In this document: positions 36,938 to 48,100 of the stretch, one piece after another
How the letters are laid out: every line of letters begins with the position of its first letter
Numbering within the stretch: the first letter of the stretch is position 1
NCBI GenBank assembly: GCA_947500555.1
Contig: CANMSE010000003.1
Span: 124,001-188,000 of the forward strand
DNA: 64,000 bases
Source: an uncultured Fulvivirga sp.
GTDB lineage: Bacteria; Bacteroidota; Bacteroidia; Cytophagales; Cyclobacteriaceae
Reading direction: 5' to 3'
Translations under genes and position numbers: made by a program
The notes under the pieces: model-generated
Database searches by the model: none
What the model was told of the DNA's origin: nothing
What the model saw: only the letters and a program-made list of their open reading frames with translations

Positions 36938-39900
36938 ATGAGAAGCATTTTTATTTTATCCTACTTTATTTTAGCTCAGGTTATATCCTATGCCCAGCAA
37001 AATGAAAATGAGAAAATTACGGAGAACCAAAGCCTGGAGGTAGTTAATAATGCGCAAGCAACATTAACTTATTCTTTTGATCAGTATACTATTAAAAAGA
37101 GTATACAGAGAGGAGTAATTATTTATAAGCTTGATATGGGAGAAAATCATATTTCTGATCCCAATATTCCTTTCGTGGGATCACTTACTATGGACTTTCA
37201 GACGACCAAAGATGGAAGTATTGTAAATGTCTTGGATAGAAGCTCCGAGTCTTTGACAATCAATCAAGCAGAGCCTGTATCTTATTTCATAATGAATTTA
37301 CAGTCTCTGGTAGAAAACACTGACGGAGACGATAATCTGCCTTTCGATGAGTTGACAGTGACCATTTCTAACGCCCAGACGCCAATTGGCTATTATGGTC
37401 AATCTATGAGGCTTAATTTATCTAGTGAGATAGAACTGGCACTTGATGTCGAAAACCTTAGTAGTACTGTAAGCGGTGTAGAATTAAACAATGAAATATT
37501 GGTAAGCCAAAAGATGGTAAATTTTAAATGGCAAGATTCTCACCCCATAAGTAAATATCAAATTCAAATATTGAGGCTGGAAAACACATCTTCCAGTACT
37601 AGTTCTGAGCAGCATGATATTACTGCAATCCTGGATTGGTCAAAGGCAATGACCTATCAGGGAACCTGCGCTTATGATCAGACTGAAGACATGAAGTCTT
37701 TTGCCCTTACACTGGCTGAGGGGTCAGGCTATTATACTTTTCGTGTCAGACCTGTTGGTTCATATTACCACGGTGGGAATGGCAGCGCTAAAAATGCTGG
37801 TCAGTGGAGTGCTCATGACGCGAATGGTACAAGCATGAATATTAATATGAATAACGTAAGCCTTCCATATTTTTATTTTACCGACCCTGATGAGGATAGG
37901 AATTGGATTTATAATAGAGTATTTACTGAAAATAGCAGGGTAAAAGAGAGTTTGACTTTCGCTAATGGTTTGCTTCAACCTAGACAGACGCAAACGTATT
38001 TACCTTCTCAAGATGTTACCATAGTTACTCAGAGTATTTTGGATTATTCTGGAAGACCTGCAGTTTCGACTATACCTATTCCATTAGCAGGGAGGAAGAA
38101 TAAGTATCAAGAACAGCTTGTCAAAGCAAGTGACAATAATGAACTATATACGGCTAAGAACTTTGATACTGATGACAACTTTGACAATCCTATGTCAACT
38201 GTTCCTTTTGGCTATTATAATAATAATTTAGATAAAGGCATTCCTAATGACAATGGTTTCGGGTTTACTCGTGCTATTTATTATAATGAATCATCTTCCA
38301 GGGTTAGAGAACAGTCCGGAGTTGGAGAAATACATAAGATAGGAGGTAAGACCACTAGATCCTTGTATTCTACAGCATCAGAAGATGAATTGATTACATT
38401 ATTTGGCGATGAGGCACCGGATAGTGAAAGTGTAATGAAATCAATAACTGTTGATGCAAATGGTGTGGCTTCAGTGACCTATACTTCCAAAGAAGGGAAT
38501 GTTATTGCTACAAGCCTGTCCTTATACCAGGAAGATATTAATCTCTTGGAACTTGACGAGCCGGTTAGTTCAGTTCCTGTAACAGACAAAATAACCCAGA
38601 ACTCTAAATCTTCCAATGGATTTATTAGCTCAAAGAGAATCAGCCTTTTACAAGACAATCCTAATTTCAGTGTAAGCTATAGTATAGAATGTTTAGAGTT
38701 TGAGCAACTATGCCAGGTAGCGACATTGGACTGTGACTATCAACTTGAAATTAGTTTAATTGAACTGGGGACAAATGGTGAGGTAAACAATAGGCAGTTA
38801 TTAATTTCTGAATCCTTGGCAGATTTGACCTGCCAACCAATCAATGATAAAGAATACAAAATAGTCAATTTGATTACTCCAATTGCACTCAGTGCTGGCA
38901 ACTATATCGTTGAAAAAAGACTTAAAGTAGGCGAAGCTTCTCTTGCTATTTCAGAAAACACAAAAAGTATAGATGCGCAGGTATCTCCTTTATCTAACCT
39001 CATTGCTAGTTGGCTTGAGTCAATTGATAATACGACTGAGTTGCACCAGTTTAATAAAAGCTTGTATAATTTATCTCAAGCTATAGAAAATCAGTCTTTA
39101 GAGACTTTCACAAACGCATCTTTTCCAAATTTTCCAGTGGGACTATCCAGTGAGTTTTTTACAGAGGTTTATAACGATAAAAAGGACCAGTTTATACTCT
39201 CGTTCCAACCGGATACTTATAACCCCTTTACTACTAATCAAGGTGAAAACCCTCTTTCATTTGTACTGGGTACTCCATGTTGTACCATAAGCATTCCGGT
39301 CAAATGGATACCACCTTTTGATTGTGAGTCTGAATCGGCACTTGTTGATAGCAATGGAAATGGAAAGTTAGATGTTGTCAATTATCTGGAGCTTTTTAAT
39401 CCTTCAAGTACGGTCGAAACGGAGTTTTTACCAGATTTTGAGGGTTATGCATTGGCATTTATGTCAGATTGTATAGGGCCTGATTTTGTTAATGAGCAAG
39501 CATTGAAAGATGTTATGTACGGCATTTATATGACAGGGTGGGGTAGAGAAGGAACCTTCAATATGATGGTTTACCATATGCTTAATGATAAATATAATAC
39601 TAACAATACATTTGACCAGGAGCCGTCTAATGACTCTCAATATGATTGTGATCGTCTGCTCGCATGCTGGGACGCACAATTGAGTAGATTGAAAGATGAG
39701 ATTTGCACAAAATTCAATTTTTATCAAGACCAAGGTAGGGAGAGTGTTTCCAGTGCCTATGATGAAGAATATGAAGAAGATGATCGGGACGGGAAATACG
39801 ATAAAAATCATGACGACCATTTTGATGATAATTTTAAAGGAGGTTTTTTTCTAACCAGATGGCTGGCTAAAAGAAAAATATCGAGACGGATGCGCAATCT

Positions 39901-41629
39901 ACAGGCGGGTGGAGAAGAATCTTCGAATATCACTCCCAAGCAAGGTCAATTTCACATGATCAAAGAATTTCTTGAATGCACAGGTTATCAATTTGCCAAA
40001 GTCATTACACCATATGATGCCACTCCTTTGGAAGATGATGAAGATAGTCAATTTTTAGCTTCCACGAATGGTTACAGGGTGGCTAACGATGTGCCTCCCA
40101 TTCCGTTTAAAATTAATCACAGCTACACGGAAGAAAGTTATTTTGACGGTAAGAATTATATAGATCCCTCTCTTGATTATGGATATGTCCCTTTAAGTAA
40201 CTGGGATCCTAAAAAACGGGCTAAAAATCGAAACACAGGAAACTTTGAATTAACAGATAAAAGCCTTTTCCCTAATATTAAAAACCCCATTTACGCCTTT
40301 AAGTATTTCGAATATGTTGATGAGTTTCAAAATGACAAATCGATTTATCAAAACTTAGAAATGAATGTTTGTTACGCAGATCCCAATGACTGTTATCAAT
40401 TGGATGGTGGTTTTATTGTAGTCGATTCAGAAACAGGTTTACCTATCAAAGTCCCCTGTTGCAACTCAACGGCTTCATGGAATGCTGAAGGCTGCTATGC
40501 GGACACTAACTACCCTGGTTTAAATAGTGCTATGGTTGGGTTTGGGACTAATGCCGCTGGTGACTCTGCTAAATATGTAGTGAGTGAATTTTGTGAAAGA
40601 GGCAGAGTTGTATGTACATACACTCATGAAGATTGGAGTTCAGGGCAGCGTCTGACTTTTTATAATTTGATAAAGCATTATGTGATACCGGAAAATGATG
40701 CTTGGAATGACCTTGATCCTTATGAATTGACCTGTGATGACTTAGATACGGATAGTCAATGGTATGTTAATGTAGATCCCTCGGCAAATGATTCACCCAC
40801 GTTGGTTAACGCAGCTACCTATGGAAACTACCCTTCAGAAGATTTTAGGCAACTGTATTTGGGTGACGGTTCGTCCACTTTTAAATATGTTGAACTGGAG
40901 ATAGAAAGTAGAATATCAGAATGCAACAGTGGGTGCGATAGAAAACGACAGATTTTCGAAAATAGGCTGGTAGCTATGCTAATAAGTAAATGTTACGAAA
41001 TTGGAGGATGTCGTACAGCAGAGATTGAAACCCATCATGTTATTCCGGAAGAAGATATTGCCAGAATGGTGGATGCCATGATAGAGGCATGCAAGCAGCA
41101 GTGTAATTTGACTACCTACTCTTGCGATGCAGCACCTTGCAGAAGTATAGACAGGCCACAGATATACACTGGTCATGATGAAAACGAGTTTAGAATGAAT
41201 TATGGTATGGGTGGTTATGACCCTGCATTCTGTGATGATACCTCTTATACCTATTCCGATGCCAGTAATTGTCTTGATGCGGATGGTGATGGAATTTATG
41301 AGTGCGATTTGCTAAACCCAGTCACTGGTGATTTTTATGACCTCTCGTGGTATGAATACACTAAACTTAAGCAAGTTAAAGAATGGGATTTTGATATAGA
41401 TATGCCTACAAAATGTCTAGATACAGAAGGCAATCCTATACCAACTGATAATGATCTGGCTTGCTGTGGTGCTGATCCTAATACTAGTATTGGTGACACA
41501 TTTGTGCCGAAAGACCTGTACGAGGTGAACAGCAATGACGCTTTTGATAGTAATAAACCTGATGTTGGAGAGCAGGTAAAATCTCCTACTATAGGTATCA
41601 ATGTGAAGGTGGAACCAGGTAATAATTGA
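36938..41629 (+). CDS. Rhs-like giant secreted protein, 1563 aa
   Basis: The signal peptide (MRSIFILSYFILAQVISYAQ) is followed by beta-sandwich sequence and an Fn3-like segment (about 195-285: VNFKWQDSHPISKYQIQILR; YYTFRVRPVGS). About 310-530 matches the entry region of Bacteroidota Rhs proteins (RVKESLTFANGLLQPRQTQT; ILDYSGRPAVSTIPIPLAGR; VASVTYTSKEGNVIATSLSL). The C-terminal two thirds are Cys-rich, with an acidic stretch (about 943-966, EEYEEDDRDGKYDKNHDDHF) directly followed by a basic one (RWLAKRKISRRMR), and Ca-binding-like DADGDGIYECD near 1447. It ends GINVKVEPGNN without an RHS core. I interpret it as another section of a divided Rhs polypeptide, with moderate confidence. Confidence 0.82.
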   Translation: MRSIFILSYFILAQVISYAQQNENEKITENQSLEVVNNAQATLTYSFDQYTIKKSIQRGVIIYKLDMGENHISDPNIPFVGSLTMDFQTTKDGSIVNVLDRSSESLTINQAEPVSYFIMNLQSLVENTDGDDNLPFDELTVTISNAQTPIGYYGQSMRLNLSSEIELALDVENLSSTVSGVELNNEILVSQKMVNFKWQDSHPISKYQIQILRLENTSSSTSSEQHDITAILDWSKAMTYQGTCAYDQTEDMKSFALTLAEGSGYYTFRVRPVGSYYHGGNGSAKNAGQWSAHDANGTSMNINMNNVSLPYFYFTDPDEDRNWIYNRVFTENSRVKESLTFANGLLQPRQTQTYLPSQDVTIVTQSILDYSGRPAVSTIPIPLAGRKNKYQEQLVKASDNNELYTAKNFDTDDNFDNPMSTVPFGYYNNNLDKGIPNDNGFGFTRAIYYNESSSRVREQSGVGEIHKIGGKTTRSLYSTASEDELITLFGDEAPDSESVMKSITVDANGVASVTYTSKEGNVIATSLSLYQEDINLLELDEPVSSVPVTDKITQNSKSSNGFISSKRISLLQDNPNFSVSYSIECLEFEQLCQVATLDCDYQLEISLIELGTNGEVNNRQLLISESLADLTCQPINDKEYKIVNLITPIALSAGNYIVEKRLKVGEASLAISENTKSIDAQVSPLSNLIASWLESIDNTTELHQFNKSLYNLSQAIENQSLETFTNASFPNFPVGLSSEFFTEVYNDKKDQFILSFQPDTYNPFTTNQGENPLSFVLGTPCCTISIPVKWIPPFDCESESALVDSNGNGKLDVVNYLELFNPSSTVETEFLPDFEGYALAFMSDCIGPDFVNEQALKDVMYGIYMTGWGREGTFNMMVYHMLNDKYNTNNTFDQEPSNDSQYDCDRLLACWDAQLSRLKDEICTKFNFYQDQGRESVSSAYDEEYEEDDRDGKYDKNHDDHFDDNFKGGFFLTRWLAKRKISRRMRNLQAGGEESSNITPKQGQFHMIKEFLECTGYQFAKVITPYDATPLEDDEDSQFLASTNGYRVANDVPPIPFKINHSYTEESYFDGKNYIDPSLDYGYVPLSNWDPKKRAKNRNTGNFELTDKSLFPNIKNPIYAFKYFEYVDEFQNDKSIYQNLEMNVCYADPNDCYQLDGGFIVVDSETGLPIKVPCCNSTASWNAEGCYADTNYPGLNSAMVGFGTNAAGDSAKYVVSEFCERGRVVCTYTHEDWSSGQRLTFYNLIKHYVIPENDAWNDLDPYELTCDDLDTDSQWYVNVDPSANDSPTLVNAATYGNYPSEDFRQLYLGDGSSTFKYVELEIESRISECNSGCDRKRQIFENRLVAMLISKCYEIGGCRTAEIETHHVIPEEDIARMVDAMIEACKQQCNLTTYSCDAAPCRSIDRPQIYTGHDENEFRMNYGMGGYDPAFCDDTSYTYSDASNCLDADGDGIYECDLLNPVTGDFYDLSWYEYTKLKQVKEWDFDIDMPTKCLDTEGNPIPTDNDLACCGADPNTSIGDTFVPKDLYEVNSNDAFDSNKPDVGEQVKSPTIGINVKVEPGNN

Positions 41630-41735
41630 TTTAAATTACTTTAATTATAATAAACATGAAAAAAAATTATACATCAGATTCGTTGTTCACAACGTCTTTT
41701 TCACTTATGTACTAACTACAAAGACAATTTATAAT

Positions 41736-42161
41736 ATGATTTTACGAATTCTTATTTTTTTCATTTCCATAATGCTTAACCATGTGATAAAAGGCCAATC
41801 ACCTGACGTTAAAAATTTGTTTGTTGAAATTCTTGAAACAGGTCATGAGGAGGGAGTTGTCGAAGCATTTATGCAATTCAAGTTGGAAAATATTGAACTA
41901 ATATCTTCTATCGAAATCAGTTTAAGTACGAGCCCTGATTTTAGTGATAGTCATAAAGTGCAGTTCGAATTATTTAACAAGAGTATAGATAATTACTATT
42001 TTAAAAGTGGTCGTAATAATTTCCATGTATTTCAAGGATTTGTAAATATTCCTGTAAGAATTCCAGATCATTTAATAAAAAAATGTAAATTTTTCAAGAT
42101 TCAGATTATCAATTTAGATGGTTTATTCACAGAAAAGATGATTTTTAATATTAATAATTAG
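41736..42161 (+). CDS. small secreted protein of the Rhs operon, 141 aa
   Basis: The signal peptide (MILRILIFFISIMLNHVIKGQ) is followed by a short beta-sandwich-like domain (EAFMQFKLENIELISSIEIS; LSTSPDFSDSHKVQFELFNK; FVNIPVRIPDHLIKKCKFFK). No family is recognised. The 106 bp before it is the only sizeable gap in the operon, AT-rich with one short unsupported frame, and could carry an internal promoter. The Rhs-core gene begins 3 bp after its stop, so it is probably co-translated with that gene. Confidence 0.72.
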   Translation: MILRILIFFISIMLNHVIKGQSPDVKNLFVEILETGHEEGVVEAFMQFKLENIELISSIEISLSTSPDFSDSHKVQFELFNKSIDNYYFKSGRNNFHVFQGFVNIPVRIPDHLIKKCKFFKIQIINLDGLFTEKMIFNINN

Positions 42162-42164
42162 TCG

Positions 42165-45100
42165 ATGAAGTTTAATATTATCCTTGCCTTTTTTATTTTT
42201 TCTCAACTTGATGTCATTGCCCAAGGTGATGAATTAAGTGTATTTACTAGTGCTGAGTCGAGCGTTGAAGTTTGTAGTAATAATGCAGTAAGGTTTAATA
42301 TTGAAATCAGGAATTTGACAAATTCTAATGATTTTACTGATCTAAGACTCTTTCCAAATTTACCACCTGGAATAAACTACTTATCTGGAAGTGCAGTTAA
42401 TATGCTTGCCGTAAATGAGACAGCGTCTAACTTAGAATTCAGTATCGCATCTATTGCGGCTACAAATACACTGAATGTCTCTTTTGAAATAATCTCTACA
42501 TGCGAACTTAAATCTTATATAGAGGATAATTTTGATACTAGTGTTCCTGTTTTTATTAAAAATCAAACTGAATTACACTATACAAGTGGGAGTACCCCAA
42601 AAATATTTTTTGAACCAAATGGATCAGAGTCTTATCAGGTGAAATATCCTGAGATTGAAGTCTTCGTTGACGAAGACAACCAGGATATATTGGCATTTCA
42701 ATTAGACGAACCTATAGAGCGTTATGTAACTATAAAAAATGGAGGGAATGGTGGCACTAGGCAATTGAATTTTAGTATATCATATGAAGAGAACTTGATT
42801 CATAATTCACTTGCTATTGTTGATCTGAATGATGACATCATACAATTACTTGCACCAGTAAATAGTACACAAGGCATTCAGGAATATTCTATTGCAATTT
42901 TCACCTCTGTAGGTGATGGTAATGATAGCTTTGATCGAGATGAAGAAATTCGTTTAAAGGAAGTGGTTATACCTATTGGATGTAATGCTGCAATAAGCTC
43001 TACCTATAATGCGCGATGGGGGTGTGAAACTGAGTTATGTAATGAACAAGATAACGAAGCAAAATTTGATGCTTACATTTCTGCACCTGGAGGTTCAAAT
43101 GAGATTCAGGGTCGTTTATATGAAGTCATGCAAGCGCAAAATATATGTCAAAATCAGACTGTTAAATGGAGATACGAGGCTACCAATGAAGGTGTAGGTA
43201 ATACGCCAACCTATTTTGATGGAGCTTATAATGTTCAATTGTTGATCACGGGGCTCTTTGATACCAATGTTGTTGATATCTTAATTGGAAACGGTATTGA
43301 CTTCAGCTCTGTTTTTGATCGTGTTGTCAACTCAGGCTCTAATTTAAGTATTGATTTCGAAGATATCTTTACTAGCGATCCAGATGGCGCTGGCATTGGG
43401 TTAGAGGATTTGGATCTTGATGGGTATTATGATGACTTGCCAGTAGGGCATACGTTTCATCTTGTATTAGAATTTTTTTATAACTTGCCAAATACAGCAG
43501 TTTGTGAAGAATTTGAATTTAATCGATCAATTGCTATTGTAAGTTTAAGATCACCATCCTGGTGTGATAAAAGTGGATCGGGTACTAACTGGTCAATTAG
43601 TAGACGTTCATACCAAGAAAGAAGTTATGATCATACCATTTCTGGTCCTAATAATCTTCTATCTGGTGAGGTTGGTACATATAATTTAGAATCGAATGGT
43701 AATACAACTGCTTCGTATTTATTCGATTGTTCCAACGGGCAATATATTTCTACAGTACAAGTTCCATCTGGTTATTATTATGTCAATGGGTCAATATCCG
43801 ATGAATTTAATTCAGACTTACCAATATCTGCCTTTCAGAGCGGAAATATACTGACCATTACACAATCCATATCTAGTTCGGGTGTTTCTTTCAAACACAA
43901 TTATGAATTTGATTTGCAAGTGGATTGTGATTTTAATCCCGGTGATATAGATGATTTTGATTGGGAATTCAACTATCAATGTGATCAAGCATGCCCTTTA
44001 GATCAAAGGAGAATTGCTTGTGGAAGTAAAACTGTGAATAATAATTGTATCGAGTGTGATAATTTCGCAACCAATTCTTTCGATATTAATCGGATTACTC
44101 TAGGATGGAGGAAACCTACGGATTGGCGAAATCCTTACTATAGTTATGATGAGCTTTTTTTATCTCAAACGGCAGAAAAAGTGGATCCAAATGTTCATGA
44201 TCTCAGACTTGATGCTGGCTATCCTGGGGATAAGGTGAAGGTTGTCATAGATGGCGAATTGACTAATTTGGCCTCTACAAGTTTTGATAATTTACACTTT
44301 GAAATAGTCTATGACACACAATTTGATACTAGAAGGCAGGTATTGGATTTTAATGAAGGAGAGGTTTATATTTCAGATATTCGTTACTACTTACCAACCG
44401 ATTTTGTTCCTACCGTATCTATTGTCGATAATAAATTCTATATTGATTTTGATATACCCATGGGTTCTAATGGTTTTCCTTCTACCATCAATCCAGGACA
44501 GAGGGTAAAACTTGAATCCACTTTTACACTTTTTAATGAGCAATATGTTTCTAATAATTCAAAATATGAATTGCAGGGACTAACAGGTTCTGTTTTCGCA
44601 AATGATAATTCAGGTGACCGACAGAGCTGTAATACTTTTCCAGGAGAATTCACTTTTTTAAAACCCGTTACAAATGTCTATACCAGTTCGGCCGCTTCCT
44701 ACAGGTGTGACGATTTAGTTTATGCCATTACGACTTCTCAACCTAATGTAGGTCAAACCGATGATTTTCCAAACGAGTTTCGTCCAAACGCTAATCTTAA
44801 AAACTTTTCAGCAACTGCTCCTTATGGTTACAAGTTCAATCATCAAGTTGCTCCTAATGCCACAAGTGTATCATTTGGTGATATTACAACTTACAGCTCA
44901 GATCATCGAGAAATTTTTATTGATTTCACTAATTATGGCGATATGCTTTTGTATGATGTTGGTTGGAGTTATGGTATTTTTTTGGCTATAGTACCAGATT
45001 GTAATAATCCAGATAATAGTTTTTCCTATGGCAGAGCAGATGGTAACTTCAGTTTAGCTGATCAAGAAACCTCTATCTCAAATTTTGGGTACTATACTCG

Positions 45101-48100
45101 TTCTTACCTCCCAAATAATACTGATCATGTTGTAGAGAACAAGTCCAATCAACCTTTTGGTTTTAACAACTGGAAGAGCATTGCATTATCATTGGAAGCA
45201 AATAGTATTCAAGAGGGTATAAGTAGAACGGTATCATGGCCAGTTACGCTTCGAAACATTACGGATAATTTTGTTAATATTCCCGCTGAGAATACTTGGG
45301 TCGCGGTTGAATTAAGGCCGGAAGATAATAGTACTATTTTAGAAGGGGCAACAGACAATGATGGAAATGAACTTGATTTTATCTTTTATGGCCCAATTGA
45401 TGCAAATCGACCATTAGGCAGAAACTTACTTGTAAAACTTGGTCAACTGGTAAGAAATGGATTTACGGAGCTAAATATTAATGCAAGTTACGTTAATTGT
45501 GAAGATGATATTTTGCAAGCCCTTGACATTTATGCCAGTTGGTCATGTGACGGATATCCTGTTGTTGACAGCAGTGTTAATACAGTTGTAGGCCTGCCAG
45601 ATTGTGAAGTTCCGATTTGGAAAGATGAGATGTATATTAGATACAAGACTTCTAATTTGCAATGGACAGTTGAACGGCAGGGAGGAGATGACCCAATCGA
45701 TTTATGTAGTCCATTACCCTTTGAAGTAACTCTACTAAGTTCCAAATATGCGAATATTAATAGCATAAAGGTACATATGGATCTTCCTGAAGGGGTTGAA
45801 CTCAACTCCTCTTTTAATCCACAGTATCAGTATCCGCAGGGTGCAACTTATCAGGATATACCGACTGAAGCTATTATGCCAGATGGTGGATGGGACATAA
45901 CAGAAATACTCAAAAATTTCCAATCAGATGGAGAACTTCCAGGTACAAGACTACCAGATCAAAATGAATTGAAGCTCAGGTTTGATTTGTTTGGAAATTG
46001 TAATTTTGATCCTGGACAGGCTATTGTATTTCGAGGTGAGGCCTTCACTAACTGTGGAGAATCGATACAGTTAAATGATCAAAAGAAGATTAGACTGCTT
46101 GGTTTTCCAATTGATGAGATTGATGTCTCTTTGAGTTCTTCAGGTTTTGATGATTGTAGTAATATCGGAACTGTGGATGTCAGTATTCTTAATAGTGGTA
46201 TAACTGCAACCTCGCAGATGCAACTTCAAATGCTCCTTCCTCAAGGTATAATTTACGAAGAATCGGTCGGTGAACCTTCAGGATCAGTCAACATAACTCT
46301 GAACCCTGATGGTTCAACATCTCTTTCTTGGAGTTATCCAAGCGGCTTTCTACAAGTGAATGAACAAGAAAATTTTACCATTAACGCTAGGGTTGATCCT
46401 ATTTTTTGGGGAGCTGATTTTCCGTTTGATGCACGAACGATAATTAACGGTCAAGCTGCCTGTGTCATAGATGCATCCACTTGTGACTTGGTGGCGACTA
46501 CGGGGGAAACATCAATTTCACCCATAATAAATCGACCAATATTGGGTGTGCCAATTGTCATAAACGGAGATACGGAATTTTGTGATGGTAACACTGTGCG
46601 CCTTGAAGGACCTTTAGGTTATTCACAATATCAATGGACGCTAAATGGTGTAGTTCTTCCAGGTGCTATTAATAGGTTTTTAAATGTTGGTGAAAGTGGT
46701 TCTTATAGCCTGGTGGTTGACTGTTATGCACCACTGTCGACTGTAGATGTAAGTGTTTTGCCATTACCGTTAATAGGAATCATGTCCAATGTCCCTACAA
46801 CTTGTCTTGGTTCTGAAGATGGCAGCTTAAATTTTTCTATATCAGGTGACGTAGGGGCACTTTATAATTACGAAATTCTATCCTCTTCGCTTGACCTTAT
46901 TCAATCTGGAACAATTGGAGATGGAGGTAATGTTTCTATCCTTGGATTATCTGCTGGAACTTATCAAATTATTGGAGAAAATAATGTTTCATTATGCTCT
47001 TCATCTTCAAGTATCATAATTCATAACGGAGGGCCAATAGCGAGCATCTGTGCCACAAGTGTGTCATGTACAGCCGCACCTGATGGTACAGTAGATAGTG
47101 ATGTATCCATAACAGTTAATCGCCTAAGAAATCCTCCAAATGCTTTTTTCAATGACTACGACTTTGAGATTCGTGATCATCTAAACGCACTGATCTTAAA
47201 TGGAACCGGCCAATTTGGGGAAGAGCTGTCTCCAAAGCCACAACTTCCTTATATAGGTGAAAATTATACCTTTCATGTATTGGAAAGAGGCAATAGACAA
47301 CCTTGCGAAGAAACATCACAGCCAATTGTTATAACTCCATCTATAATGACGGTAGCTTTAGATAACGCTGAAGGGATCTATAAAAAATGTGCCCAAAATG
47401 AGACTGTTAATGTGCAAATTACTCCTAACCTGGCAGCAACTTCATGTGCTTTAGTCTTTGATACATTTTTTACAGTAGATATTTCTAAAGATGGGTCACC
47501 ATTCTCACAAATTACGAATCAAGCCGCCCCAATCAATTTAGCGCTCGAAGAATCTGGTAATTATGAAGTAACTGTAACCGGTAATTATGGCCAACAAGGT
47601 AACTGTAGCGCCATGACAGCATTTACTATTGAAGAGACATTTTTAAATGCAGAGTTAAGTGTAACTAATCCAACATGCAATTCACCTGGAGATGATGGCG
47701 GTGCGGTAGTGGCCGTAACTGGCAGTTCAGGACCTTATTCATACAATTGGTACCAAGGAGCCACTTTACTCTCTACGTTGCCTACAGTAAGTAACTTATC
47801 TGCTGGCACTTACAGATTAGAGCTGTTAGGTCAATTCTGTACCCTACCTTATATTGAAGAGTTTGATGTTGTTGCTCCGACTCCTGTGGGTTCTTCTATC
47901 ACTATCAATCCTCCGGTGAGTGATTGCAATATGTCTGCAGTGCTAAATAACCCGGGGGGTACGGCTCCCTATACTTTTGAGTGGATCACGTTTGAAGAGC
48001 TCGAACAAACTCAAAGCGTTTTTGACCCTAATACAGGAAATTGGGTACTAAGTGCCTCGGTGATTACTGTGCAAAATACGGCCTTTACAGATGAGAATGT

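Noticed and set aside
39464..39820. 118-codon minus-strand open frame
   Set aside because: It lies wholly inside the 1563-aa gene, antisense, with composition of a shadow frame (Ile/Val-rich from Asp/Asn/Glu codons read backwards).
41655..41714. 19-codon frame starting ATG AAA AAA in the 106-bp gap of the operon
   Set aside because: Too short, no recognisable peptide features and no supporting context.
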